From positions 41,586,276 through 41,650,275 of the forward strand of contig OZ023213.1 of the NCBI GenBank assembly GCA_963995525.1: a DNA stretch of 64,000 nucleotides, given 5' to 3'. Positions within the stretch are counted from its first letter, which is position 1, and the number at the start of each line of letters is the position of its first letter. The stretch is from Escarpia spicata (taxonomy: Eukaryota; Annelida; Polychaeta; Sabellida; Siboglinidae). Below the pieces are notes generated by a model. The model worked only from the letters and a program-made list of their open reading frames with translations. It searched no databases and had not been told where the DNA came from. The position numbers and the translations under genes are program-made. Below are positions 9,949-22,040 of the stretch, in pieces.

Positions 9949-11981
9949 ATGGATCTTGCTCAATTGATTGAGTTAGGCGAGAAGTTAGGGTTAACAGGTC
10001 CCGAACTTCAGGCATTTGTTCGCGATGAACAAGGAACCGCCCGGGCTGAGAGAAAGGCCGCTCGCGAGGCGGAGAAAGAGAGGCTCTAGGCCGAGCTCCG
10101 AGAAAAGTAGGCGGCAAGGCAGGCCGATATGGAGATACGCGCGAGTGAAATGGAGCATGAAGAAAAGATGGCCAGGCTCCACAACGAGGCTACGACCGTA
10201 GAGAACCGAGATTCGGTGAGTAATGCTTCAGCCATTACTAAGGGAATCCGTAGTCCTCCGTTACCCTGTTTTAACGAAGACAAGGATTCGATTGATGTAT
10301 ATCTCCAGCGATTTGAAAGATATGCTGAAAACCAGGGTTGGGAGCGTGAGAATTACGCTATATTTCTGAGCGCATTGTTATCCAGTCATGCACTGGAAGT
10401 TTATTCCCGTTCCCCAATTTCCGTGGCCAACGATTATGACCAGTAAAGCAAGCATTGCTAGGATGGTACCGACTGACTGTAGGCGATTTTCGTAAGAAGC
10501 TTTACACCTGTTCTCTAAATTCGACCGAAACAGTGTCGCAGTATTTTGCTCGTATGGAGCATTATTTGACTCAGTGGATTTCTTTGTCAAACATTAATGA
10601 GTCTTTCGAGGGTCTTAAGGAACTCATTCTGAGAAAGCAATTCTTGTTTATGTGCCCTAGGGAACTGTCCGTGTTTCTGAGAGAACACAAACCGATGGGG
10701 AAAGAGAATTTGTTTAGAGTTGGTGAGAACATTTACAGATGCCCATTCATCATATGGTAAACGGGAAAATCGTAGAGACCGAGTCCGACCCACTCTCGTC
10801 CCTTCACCCGTCCCGAAAAGTAGATCAGGGGAGGGGAGATACCCTATTTCTAGCCCTACCCTGCGGCCCGTTCCTCCGCCGCGTACATGTTTCCTTTGTA
10901 ATCGGCCAGGTCACATCGCGAGACAGTGTACAGTGGGAGTGCAGAATAGGAATCCTCCACCGCAAAGGATGAAACCAGTGGTTGGGAATTGTGCAGTTGT
11001 GCTAAACCAGAATTCCCCTAGTCACCAATGTCCTGTGGGTGGGACTGATGTCACGTTGCAATGTGGATGTAAGATCCCCGTAATTGCTAGTGCTTGTGCA
11101 CAACATGACTACAGTTGTAACTTACCGGTTGTAGAGGGGTATGTGGGGAGATCCCCAGTGAAAGTACTACGCGACAGCGGGTGTAACGGAGTCGTTGTAC
11201 GACGTAGCCTAGTTCCGGAAGATCAGTTAACTGGGAAAACCAGTCTCTATGCTGATGGACCGATCCGTCATTGAAGTCCCGACTGCCCGGTGCTATGTGA
11301 GAGTTCTCACATAGTTCTCACATAGGGCTTCAATTTCTCCTGTGAAATTGAAGCCCTATGTCTAAACAACCCCGTTTATGATTTAGTAATTGGCAATGTT
11401 GATGAACTAAATTTGCCCTGTTCCGATAACAGTGAAGGTTCTCCTTTTCGAGTAACCAAGTCAGATAGTGTCCCCGTTACAGTTGAGGCCCCTTTGAATG
11501 ACACCCCAATCACTGGTTGTGCTGTAGAAACCCGTGCTCAACGGGAGCGCCTTTCCAACCCACAAAACCTTTGATAGTGCCTCAAGTTGTTGGTGCGATG
11601 ATTTCTTGAGAGTGCAAAAGGGGGATGAGACCTTGAAGAAATGCTTTGATTCGGCTGAAGAGACTAAAGGGAAACCTAAGGGAAAACAAACAAGTCAATT
11701 CGTGATCAAAAGGGGGCTGCTTTATTGTCTGTATCATTCGCGCGAAACCGTTCATCCGACTTCTCGATCGTTTGCGACAGGGCAAGACCTCTCGATCGAA
11801 TTCGTAGCGGCCGGCGGTAAGCGTCTACTGCCCGGCTTCGTCTTCCAGTTGTACGAAGGCAATCGTCAAGTGCCCGGCTTCATCACTCGTGCGGCCGAGA
11901 TACACCGTTCTAATTGTGTTCTGAGCTCGGCGTCTCGACTTCAACGAATGTTCGTATATATTCGAGATGGGACTAGCCCAG
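9949..11981 (+). pseudogene. Unit 4 gag-pro-pol pseudogene, type B
   Basis: It is the counterpart of unit 2 at an offset of 6396 bases; no coding-region difference was noticed. Together with unit 3 it forms the second copy of the left dimer. Confidence 0.88.
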
Positions 11982-12507
11982 TGTCAATGTGTATTTTCTG
12001 ATTGAATGTATCTATTATTTGCTGTATTATGATTGGTAGTTATCTGTGTTTTGAAGTGAGGTATTTTTACCCTTGAAGTATTCACATATATATGTATATA
12101 TGTGTGTGTGTTGTAACAGATTACTGTAATGAGAGTCCGCGATGACTAGCTTATACTGTGTATTTATATTATGGAAGTTATTCTTAAATAACACTTGGCG
12201 CCTAGTGTATGATCGTGTAGCGGTATAATCCACCTTAGAAAGGAAGTGGAATTTGATAATCGAAAGACTCAGTGTTATTGTTTATGTTCTATTAAGATTT
12301 GATTACGGGATTTCTTTATTCTGTTTATTTTGTTAATCGAGATATTTACCAAAAGAAAGATATCTTGTAATAAAGTTTATTAAATTGTCCTCGTTCTTTG
12401 TCGCTTGTTCACGAAAACCGTTCTTTCTCATATGCGTTGAACTTCATATATATGAACCCTACTAGACTGAGCCATCTAGTGTACGGAGACCTCGCTAATC
12501 CGAGACA
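11982..12507 (+). mobile_element. LTR 4 (subtype b)
   Basis: It matches LTR 2 except that it reads GAAAGGAAG near 12240 like most copies. The leader of unit 5 follows to 13146. Confidence 0.65.
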
Positions 12508-13146
12508 TAATTGGGGGCTCGTACGCGGGATTCCGGCGAGGGGGAAATTAAAATAACACCTTCGGTCAACGCTATGAATTGCGGGTAACACGTGACGGCA
12601 ACATAGAACATGCCTGAGAACTTAGCTGCACTCTGGTTCCGTGGAATGTCAGCGTTGTTCCGTGGCTAGAGACGAAACCTACATCTATTCCAGTAGCTGT
12701 AGTGTAGGGTAATTCACATGCCCCTTGTCGGTTCTGCCCGGACTTAATTCTGAGTCCCATATGTCTCGTTATATTTATAGTGTGTCATTCACGTTTTGAG
12801 GCATCAGACTTGTTTATTGCAGCAGTAAAGGACCATGAATTAATCGTATAATTATTGTAAGTAGGAGCTTTGTTATTTTTCAGCTGTACGAGGAAGTTGA
12901 ATTACTTGTTGCATTTGCCGAGTTGACAGTGGACAGATTAGTCCCACAGAATGTCCGTTTGTTGATAGTTGACACGGCGTGGTTGAAATCGAATAGTGGT
13001 TTCATTATTCCAGTCTTATGAGAAGATTGGGTGGAGTGTTGTAGCGTAGCTAACACTTTTGTGGTTTACAGGTGGTTGACCTTTTGTATTACTTAAACGT
13101 GATATCCGTTTAGTGATTATTTCGTGTGTTGCACTAGTTTGCAAAC

Positions 13147-15182
13147 ATGGATCTTGCTCAATTGATTGAGTTAGGCGAGAAGTTAGGGTTAACAGGTCCC
13201 GAACTTCAGGCATTTGTTCGCGATGAACAAGGAACCGCCCGGGCTGAGAGAAAGGCCGCTCGCGAGGCGGAGAAAGAGAGGCTCTAGGCCGAGCTCCGAG
13301 AAAAGTAGGCGGCAAGGCAGGCCGATATGGAGATACGCGCGAGTGAAATGGAGCATGAAGAAAAGATGGCCAGGCTCCACAACGAGGCTACGACCGTAGA
13401 GAACCGAGATTCGGTGAGTAATGCTTCAGCCATTACTAAGGGAATCCGTAGTCCTCCGTTACCCTGTTTTAACGAAGACAAGGATTCGATTGATGTATAT
13501 CTCCAGCGATTTGAAAGATATGCTGAAAACCAGGGTTGGGAGCGTGAGAATTACGCTATATTTCTGAGCGCATTGTTATCCAGTCATGCACTGGAAGTTT
13601 ATTCCCGTTCCCCAATTTCCGTGGCCAACGATTATGACCAGTAAAGCAAGCATTGCTAGGATGGTACCGACTGACTGTAGGCGATTTTCGTAAGAAGCTT
13701 TACACCTGTTCTCTAAATTCGACCGAAACAGTGTCGCAGTATTTTGCTCGTATGGAGCATTATTTGACTCAGTGGATTTCTTTGTCAAACATTAATGAGT
13801 CTTTCGAGGGTCTTAAGGAACTCATTCTGAGAAAGCAATTCTTGTTTATGTGCCCTAGGGAACTGTCCGTGTTTCTGAGAGAACACAAACCGATGGGGAA
13901 AGAGAATTTGTTTAGAGTTGGTGAGAACATTTACAGATGCCCATTCATCATATGGTAAACGGGAAAATCGTAGAGACCGAGTCCGACCCACTCTCGTCCC
14001 TTCACCCGTCCCGAAAAGTAGATCAGGGGAGGGGAGATACCCTATTTCTAGCCCTACCCTGCGGCCCGTTCCTCCGCCGCGTACATGTTTCCTTTGTAAT
14101 CGGCCAGGTCACATCGCGAGACAGTGTACAGTGGGAGTGCAGAATAGGAATCCTCCACCGCAAAGGATGAAACCAGTGGTTGGGAATTGTGCAGTTGTGC
14201 TAAACCAGAATTCCCCTAGTCACCAATGTCCTGTGGGTGGGACTGATGTCACGTTGCAATGTGGATGTAAGATCCCCGTAATTGCTAGTGCTTGTGCACA
14301 ACATGACTACAGTTGTAACTTACCGGTTGTAGAGGGGTATGTGGGGAGATCCCCAGTGAAAGTACTACGCGACAGCGGGTGTAACGGAGTCGTTGTACGA
14401 CGTAGCCTAGTTCCGGAAGATCAGTTAACTGGGAAAACCAGTCTCTATGCTGATGGACCGATCCGTCATTGAAGTCCCGACTGCCCGGTGCTATGTGAGA
14501 GGAGTTCTCACATAGTTCTCACATAGGGCTTCAATTTCTCCTGTGAAATTGAAGCCCTATGTCTAAACAACCCCGTTTATGATTTAGTAATTGGCAATGT
14601 TGATGAACTAAATTTGCCCTGTTCCGATAACAGTGAAGGTTCTCCTTTTCGAGTAACCAAGTCAGATAGTGTCCCCGTTACAGTTGAGGCCCCTTTGAAT
14701 GACACCCCAATCACTGGTTGTGCTGTAGAAACCCGTGCTCAACGGGAGCGCCTTTCCAACCCACAAAACCTTTGATAGTGCCTCAAGTTGTTGGTGCGAT
14801 GATTTCTTGAGAGTGCAAAAGGGGGATGAGACCTTGAAGAAATGCTTTGATTCGGCTGAAGAGACTAAAGGGAAACCTAAGGGAAAACAAACAAGTCAAT
14901 TCGTGATCAAAAGGGGGCTGCTTTATTGTCTGTATCATTCGCGCGAAACCGTTCATCCGACTTCTCGATCGTTTGCGACAGGGCAAGACCTCTCGATCGA
15001 ATTCGTAGCGGCCGGCGGTAAGCGTCTACTGCCCGGCTTCGTCTTCCAGTTGTACGAAGGCAATCGTCAAGTGCCCGGCATCATCACTCGTGCGGCCGAG
15101 ATACACCGTTCTAATTGTGTTCTGAGCTCGGCGTCTCGACTTCAACGAATGTTCGTATATATTCGAGATGGGACTAGCCCAG
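13147..15182 (+). pseudogene. Unit 5 gag-pro-pol pseudogene, B/D mosaic
   Basis: The gag part is type B (Arg-Glu-Arg marker), but the hairpin loop has the extra GGA (about 14500) and the tail has CCCGGCATCATC (about 15075), both found in type D. It therefore looks like a recombinant with a breakpoint between gag and the hairpin. Confidence 0.85.
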
Positions 15183-15708
15183 TGTCAATGTGTATTTTCT
15201 GATTGAATGTATCTATTATTTGCTGTATTATGATTGGTAGTTATCTGTGTTTTGAAGTGAGGTATTTTTACCCTTGAAGTATTCACATATATATGTATAT
15301 ATGTGTGTGTGTTGTAACAGATTACTGTAATGAGAGTCCGCGATGACTAGCTTATACTGTGTATTTATATTATGGAAGTTATTCTTAAATAACACTTGGC
15401 GCCTAGTGTATGATCGTGTAGCGGTATAATCCACCTTAGAAAGGAAGTGGAATTTGATAATCGAAAGACTCAGTGTTATTGTTTATGTTCTATTAAGATT
15501 TGGTTACGGGATTTCTTTATTCTGTTTATTTTGTTAATCGAGATATTTACCAAAAGAAAGATAACTTGTAATAAAGTTTATTAAATTTTCCTCGTTCTTG
15601 GTCGCTTGTTCACGAAAACCGTTCTTTCTCATATGCGTTGACCTTGATATATAAGAACCCTACTAGACTGAGCCATCTAGTGTACGGAGACCTCGCTAAT
15701 CCGAGACA
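15183..15708 (+). mobile_element. LTR 5 (subtype a, GGTTACGGG variant)
   Basis: It has the GGTTACGGG marker near 15502 that is otherwise typical of LTRs after type C units. The GAGACA end and TATATAAG box are those of subtype a. The leader of unit 6 (to 16347) carries two type D markers. Confidence 0.65.
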
Positions 15709-16347
15709 TAATTGGGGGCTCGTACGCGGGATTCCGGCGAGGGGGAAATTAAAATAACACCTTCGGTCAACGCTATGAATTGCGGGTAACACGTGACGGC
15801 AACATAGAACATGCCTGAGAACTTAGCTGCACTCTGGTTCCGTGGAATGTCAGCGTTGTTCCGTGGCTAAAGACGAAACCTACATCTATTCCAGTAGCTG
15901 TAGTGTAGGGTAATTCACATGCCCCTTGTCGGTTCTGCCCGGACTTAATTCTGAGTCCCATATGTCTCGTTATATTTATAGTGTGTCATTCACGTTTTGA
16001 GGCATCAGACTTGTTTATTGCAGCAGTAAAGGACCATGAATTAATCGTATAATTATTGTAAGTAGGAGCTTTGTTATTTTTCAGCTGTACGAGGAAGTTG
16101 AATTACTTGTTGCATTTGCCGAGTTGGCAGTGGACAGATTAGTCCCACAGAATGTCCGTGTGTTGATAGTTGACACGGCGTGGTTGAAATCGAATAGTGG
16201 TTTCATTATTCCAGTCTTATGAGAAGATTGGGTGGAGTGTTGTAGCGTAGCTAACACTTTTGTGGTTTACAGGTGGTTGACCTTTTGTATTACTTAAACG
16301 TGATATCCGTTTAGTGATTATTTCGTGTGTTGCACTAGTTTGCAAAC

Positions 16348-18383
16348 ATGGATCTTGCTCAATTGATTGAGTTAGGCGAGAAGTTAGGGTTAACAGGTCC
16401 CGAACTTCAGGCATTTGTTCGCGATGAACAAGGAACCGCCCGGGCTGAGAGAAAGGCCGCTCGCGAGGCGGAGAAAGAGAGGCTCTAGGCCGAGCTCCGA
16501 GAAAAGTAGGCGGCAAGGCAGGCCGATATGGAGATACGCGCGAGTGAAATGGAGCATGAAGAAAAGATGGCCAGGCTCCACAACGAGGCTACGACCGTAG
16601 AGAACCGAGATTCGGTGAGTAATGCTTCAGCCATTACTAAGGGAATCCGTAGTCCTCCGTTACCCTGTTTTAACGAAGACAAGGATTCGATTGATGTATA
16701 TCTCCAGCGATTTGAAAGATATGCTGAAAACCAGGGTTGGGAGCGTGAGAATTACGCTATATTTCTGAGCGCATTGTTATCCAGTCATGCACTGGAAGTT
16801 TATTCCCGTTCCCCAATTTCCGTGGCCAACGATTATGACCAGTAAAGCAAGCATTGCTAGGATGGTACCGACTGACTGTAGGCGATTTTCGTAAGAAGTT
16901 TTACACCTGTTCTCTAAATTCGACCGAAACAGTGTCGCAGTATTTTGCTCGTATGGAGCATTATTTGACTCAGTGGATTTCTTTGTCAAACATTAATGAG
17001 TCTTTCGAGGGTCTTAAGGAACTCATTCTGAGAAAGCAATTCTTGTTTATGTGCCCTAGGGAACTGTCCGTGTTTCTGAGAGAACACAAACCGATGGGGA
17101 AAGAGAATTTGTTTAGAGTTGGTGAGAACATTTACAGATGCCCATTCATCATATGGTAAACGGGAAAATCGTAGAGACCGAGTCCGACCCACTCTCGTCC
17201 CTTCACCCGTCCCGAAAAGTAGATCAGGGGAGGGGAGATACCCTATTTCTAGCCCTACCCTGCGGCCCGTTCCTCCGCCGCGTACATGTTTCCTTTGTAA
17301 TCGGCCAGGTCACATCGCGAGACAGTGTACAGTGGGAGTGCAGAATAGGAATCCTCCACCGCAAAGGATGAAACCAGTGGTTGGGAATTGTGCAGTTGTG
17401 CTAAACCAGAATTCCCCTAGTCACCAATGTCCTGTGGGTGGGACTGATGTCACGTTGCAATGTGGATGTAAGATCCCCGTAATTGCTAGTGCTTGTGCAC
17501 AACATGACTACAGTTGTAACTTACCGGTTGTAGAGGGGTATATGGGGAGATCCCCAGTGAAAGTACTACGCGACAGCGGGTGTAACGGAGTCGTTGTACG
17601 ACGTAGCCTAGTTCCGGAAGATCAGTTAACTGGGAAAACCAGTCTCTATGCTGATGGACCGATCCGTCATTGAAGTCCCGACTGCCCGGTGCGATGTGAG
17701 AGGAGTTCTCACATAGTTCTCACATAGGGCTTCAATTTCTCCTGTGAAATTGAAGCCCTATGTCTAAACAACCCCGTTTATGATTTAGTAATTGGCAATG
17801 TTGATGAACTAAATTTGCCCTGTTCCGATAACAGTGAAGGTTCTCCTTTTCGAGTAACCAAGTCAGATAGTGTCCCCGTTACAGTTGAGGCCCCTTTGAA
17901 TGACACCCCAATCACTGGTTGTGCTGTAGAAACCCGTGCTCAACGGGAGCGCCTTTCCAACCCACAAAACCTTTGATAGTGCCTCAAGTTGTTGGTGCGA
18001 TGATTTCTTGAGAGTGCAAAAGGGGGATGAGACCTTGAAGAAATGCTTTGATTCGGCTGAAGAGACTAAAGGGAAACCTAAGGGAAAACAAACAAGTCAA
18101 TTCGTGATCAAAAGGGGGCTGCTTTATTGTCTGTATCATTCGCGCGAAACCGTTCATCCGACTTCTCGATCGTTTGCGACAGGGCAAGACCTCTCGATCG
18201 AATTCGTAGCGGCCGGCGGTAAGCGTCTACTGCCCGGCTTCGTCTTCCAGTTGTACGAAGGCAATCGTCAAGTGCCCGGCTTCATCACTCGTGCGGCCGA
18301 GATACACCGTTCTAATTGTGTTCTGAGCTCGGCGTCTCGACTTCAACGAATGTTCGTATATATTCGAGATAGAACTAGCCCAG
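16348..18383 (+). pseudogene. Unit 6 gag-pro-pol pseudogene, mosaic, last unit before the satellite
   Basis: It has type B gag but shares AAGTTTT (about 16896) with unit 8. Private changes are TATATGGGG (Val to Met, about 17539), GCGATGTGAG in the first hairpin arm (about 17691, breaking a stem base pair) and GAGATAGAAC near 18366. More private changes than in other units suggest less homogenisation at the array edge. Confidence 0.85.
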
Positions 18384-18908
18384 TGTCAATGTGTATTTTC
18401 TGATTGAATGTATCTATTATTTGCTGTATTATGATTGGTAGTTATCTGTGTTTTGAAGTGAGGTATTTTTACCCTTGAAGTATTCACATATATATGTATA
18501 TATGTGTGTGTGTTGTAACAGATTACTGTAATGAGAGTCCGCGATGACTAGCTTATACTGTGTATTTATATTATGGACGTTATTCTTAAATAACACTTGG
18601 CGCCTAGTGTATGATCGTGTAGCGGTATAATCCACCTTAGAAAGGAAGTGGAATTTGATAATCGAAAGACTCAGTGTTATTGTTTATGTTCTATTAAGAT
18701 TTGATTACGGGATTTCTTTATTCTGTTTATTTTGTTAATCGAGATATTTACCAAAAGAAAGATATCTTGTAATAAAGTTTATTAAATTGTCCTCGTTCTT
18801 TGTCGCTTGTTCACGAAAACCGTTCTTTCTCATATGCGTTGAACTTCATATATATGAACCCTACTAGACTGAGCCATCTAGTGTACGGAGACCTCGATAA
18901 CCGTGACA
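18384..18908 (+). mobile_element. LTR 6 (subtype b), terminal LTR abutting satellite
   Basis: This is a subtype b LTR with the end sequence CTCGATAACCGTGACA; the next base is satellite. Because element sequence stops here without the primer-binding site, the junction marks the true 3' end of the LTR. It has a private GGACGTT near 18576 and is one base shorter than other copies. Confidence 0.75.
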
Positions 18909-19141
18909 TTGTTATACTAGCGAAATAGTATGCAATAATTTTCAATTGATCAATATTCTGCATTTAATAACGTTTTTAAATGTTCATTACGTCCATAAAT
19001 GAAAACTAACCGTCAGTAAACTTCTAGGCTTCTGTTATTATAAGATATACTGTCATACAAACGAAATATTATGCAATAATTGTCAATTCTTCCATATTCA
19101 GACCTTGGCAACTTTTTAAATGTCAATTACCTCCTATAAAT

Positions 19142-20177
19142 GAAAACTAACAGTCAGAAAGCGTCTATATTGATGTGGTTGTAAACTGTGCTGTTAGTAA
19201 ACCGAAATATTATGTAATCACTCTGAATTGATCGATATCCAGCATTTGACAACGTTTTTAAATGTTGATCGCGTGATCGTGGTTTCTGTAATTGTAACCT
19301 ATATTGTTATACAAATGAAAAATTATGCTATAGTTTTCATAAATGAAAACTAACCGTCAGAAAACTTCTAGGTTTCTGCTATACTGTTATAAAAGAGAAA
19401 CCTTATGCAATCACCTCAAATTTATTGATATTCCTCATTTGGCAACGTTTTTAAATGTTGATTACCCCTATAAGTGAAAACTAAACGTCAGAAAATGTCT
19501 AGTTTGCTGATATTGCAAGATATACTGTCATACAAACCAAACATCATGCTATCATTTTCAATTCATCGATATTCAGACTTTGGCAACGTTCTTTATTATT
19601 AATTACCCCTATAAATGAAAACTAACCGTCAGAAAACGCCAAGGTTTCTGTTATTGTAAGCTATACTGTCATACATACGAAATATTTTGCTATAATTTTC
19701 AATTGATCGATATTCTGCATTTAATAACGTTTTTAAATGTTGATCACATCCATAAATGAAAACTAACCGTCAGAACTTCTAGATATGGGTGTTATTGTAA
19801 GCTATACTGTCATAGAAGCGAAATATGTTATCACTCTCAACTGATCGATATTCAACATTTGGCAACGTTTGTAAATGTTGATTATCTCCTATAAATGAAA
19901 ACTAACCGTCAGAAAACGTTTAGATTTCTGTTATTGTTATATTCTGTCATACAAACGAAAAATTATGCTATCATTTTCTATTCTTCGATATTCAGACTTT
20001 GGCAACGTTTTTAAATGTTGATCACGTCCATAAATGAAAACTAACCGTCAGAAAACTTGTAGGTTTCTGTTATTGTAAGCTATACTGCCATACAAACGAA
20101 ATATTATGCAATAATTTTCAATTCTTCCATTTTCAGACCTTGGCAACGTTTTTAAATGCCGATTACCTCCTATAAAT
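19142..20177. repeat. Satellite higher-order repeat, copy 1 (1036 bp)
   Basis: Seven intervals of 203, 131, 141, 141, 139, 139 and 142 bases make one higher-order unit. The 203-base interval contains a monomer plus a truncated monomer that lost its core. Confidence 0.8.
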
Positions 20178-20932
20178 GAAAACTAACCGTCAGAAAGCGT
20201 CTATATTGCTTTGGTTATAAACTGTGCTGGTAGTAAACCGAAATATTATGTAATCACTCTGAATTGTTCGATATCCAGCATTTGACGTTTTTAAATGTTG
20301 ATCGCGTGATCGTGGTTTCTGTAATTGTAACCTATATTGTTATACAAATGAAACATTATGCTATAGTTTTCATAATTGAAAACTAACCGTCAGAAAACTT
20401 CTAGGTTTCTGCTATACTGTTATAAAAGAGAAACCTTATGCAATCACCTCAAATTTATTGATATTCCTCATTTGGCAACGTTTTTAAATGTTGATTAACC
20501 CTATAAGTGAAAATTAAACGTCAGAAAATGTCTAGTTTGCTGATATTGAAAGATATACTGTCATACAAACCAAACATCATGCTATCTTTTTCAATTGATC
20601 GATATTCAGACTTTGGCAACGTTCTTTATTATTAATTACCCCTATAAATGAAAACTAACCGTCAGAAAACGCCAAGGTTTCTGTTATTGTAAGCTATACT
20701 GTCATACATACGAAATATTTTGCTATCATTTTCAATTGATCGATATTCTGCATTTAATAACGTTTTTAAATGTTGATCACGTCCATAAATGAAAACTAAC
20801 CGTCAGAAAACTTGTAGGTTTCTGTTATTGTAAGCTATACTGTCATACAAACGAAATATTATGCAATAATTTTCAATTCTTCCATATTCAGACCTTGGCA
20901 ACGTTTTTAAATGCCGATTACCTTCTATAAAT
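20178..20932. repeat. Satellite higher-order repeat, copy 2 (755 bp, two monomers fewer)
   Basis: Intervals of 200, 131, 141, 141 and 142 bases match copy 1 in order and in diagnostic sequence (AGCGTCTATATTG first, AAACGCCAAGG fourth), but the two monomers at 19758 and 19897 of copy 1 are missing, as from unequal exchange. Confidence 0.78.
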
Positions 20933-21025
20933 GAAAACTAACCGTCAGAAAGCGTCTATATTGCTTTGGTTATAAACTGTGCTGTTAGTATTGCGAAATA
21001 TTATTTTATCACTCTCAATTGATCG
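20933..21025. repeat. Satellite higher-order repeat, copy 3 (start only)
   Basis: It begins with the AGCGTCTATATTG-type monomer and is cut after 93 bases where LTR sequence resumes. Confidence 0.7.
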
Positions 21026-21401
21026 ATAGAGTCCGCGATGACTAGCTTATACTGTGTATTTATATTATGGAAGTTATTCTTAGATAACACTTGGCGCCTA
21101 GTGTATGATCGTGTAGCGGTATAATCCACCTTAGAAAGGAAGTGGAATTTGATAATCGAAAGACAGTGTTATTGTTTATGTTCTATTAAGATTTGATTAC
21201 GGGATTTCTTTATTCTGTTTATTTTGTTAATCGAGATATTTACCAAAAGAAAGATAACTTGTAATAAAGTTTATTAAATTTTCCTCGTTCTTGGTCGCTT
21301 GTTCACGAAAACCGTTCTTTCTCATATGCGTTGACCTTGATATATAAGAACCCTACTAGACTGAGCCATCTAGTGTACGGAGACCTCGCTAATCCGAGAC
21401 A
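21026..21401 (+). mobile_element. 5'-truncated LTR (subtype a) at satellite exit
   Basis: It starts at AGAGTCCGCG, equivalent to about position 2538 of the first full LTR, so the first ~150 bases are missing. It reads CTTAGATAAC, a marker of LTRs 10, 12 and 18, and has a private 2-base loss (GAAAGACAGTG) near 21163. The leader of unit 7 follows to 22040. Confidence 0.8.
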
Positions 21402-22040
21402 TAATTGGGGGCTCGTACGCGGGATTCCGGCGAGGGGGAAATTAAAATAACACCTTCGGTCAACGCTATGAATTGCGGGTAACACGTGACGGCAACATAG
21501 AACATGCCTGAGAACTTAGCTGCACTCTGGTTCCGTGGAATGTCAGCGTTGTTCCGTGGCTAGAGACGAAACCTACATCTATTCCAGTAGCTGTAGTGTA
21601 GGGTAATTCACATGCCCCTTGTCGGTTCTGCCCGGACTTAATTCTGAGTCCCATATGTCTCGTTATATTTATAGTGTGTCATTCACGTTTTGAGGCATCA
21701 GACTTGTTTATTGCAGCAGTAAAGGACCATGAATTAATCGTATAATTATTGTAAGTAGGAGCTTTGTTATTTTTCAGCTGTACGAGGAAGTTGAATTACT
21801 TGTTGCATTTGCCGAGTTGACAGTGGACAGATTAGTCCCACAGAATGTCCGTTTGTTGATAGTTGACACGGCGTGGTTGAAATCGAATAGTGGTTTCATT
21901 ATTCCAGTCTTATGAGAAGATTGGGTGGAGTGTTGTAGCGTAGCTAACACTTTTGTGGTTTACAGGTGGTTGACCTTTTGTATTACTTAAACGTGATATC
22001 CGTTTAGTGATTATTTCGTGTGTTGCACTAGTTTGCAAAC

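Larger units (their letters stand above)
1..18908 (+). repeat. Left tandem array of degenerate LTR-retrotransposon units (units 1-6)
   Basis: Five complete unit steps of 3198, 3198, 3198, 3198 and 3201 bp are seen between equivalent points, all in the same orientation. Each unit is one LTR plus one internal region, so units share LTRs. Units 1 and 3 match each other, as do units 2 and 4, giving a 6396 bp dimer; units 5 and 6 are mosaics. The array ends at the exact 3' end of an LTR, where another satellite begins. Unequal exchange between LTRs, or insertion of a multimeric one-LTR circle, would both produce this layout; the sequence does not decide between them. Confidence 0.95.
18909..21025. 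repeat. AT-rich satellite island, monomer about 141 bp
   Basis: A recurring core (GAAAACTAACCGTCAG) appears at 19001, 19142, 19345, 19476, 19617, 19758, 19897, 20036, 20178, 20378, 20509, 20650, 20791 and 20933, with some copies varied by a base or two. Most spacings are 139-142 bases; 203/200 and 131 recur in order, showing higher-order structure. Other shared blocks are TTGGCAACGTTTTTAAATG and TTTCAATTGATCGATATTC. No coding sequence or similarity to the retroelement is seen. Confidence 0.92.

Noticed and set aside
18909..21025. CRISPR-like array of a conserved ~16-base core with spacers
   Set aside because: The intervals between cores are themselves repeated, the core varies, and the context is a eukaryotic satellite.
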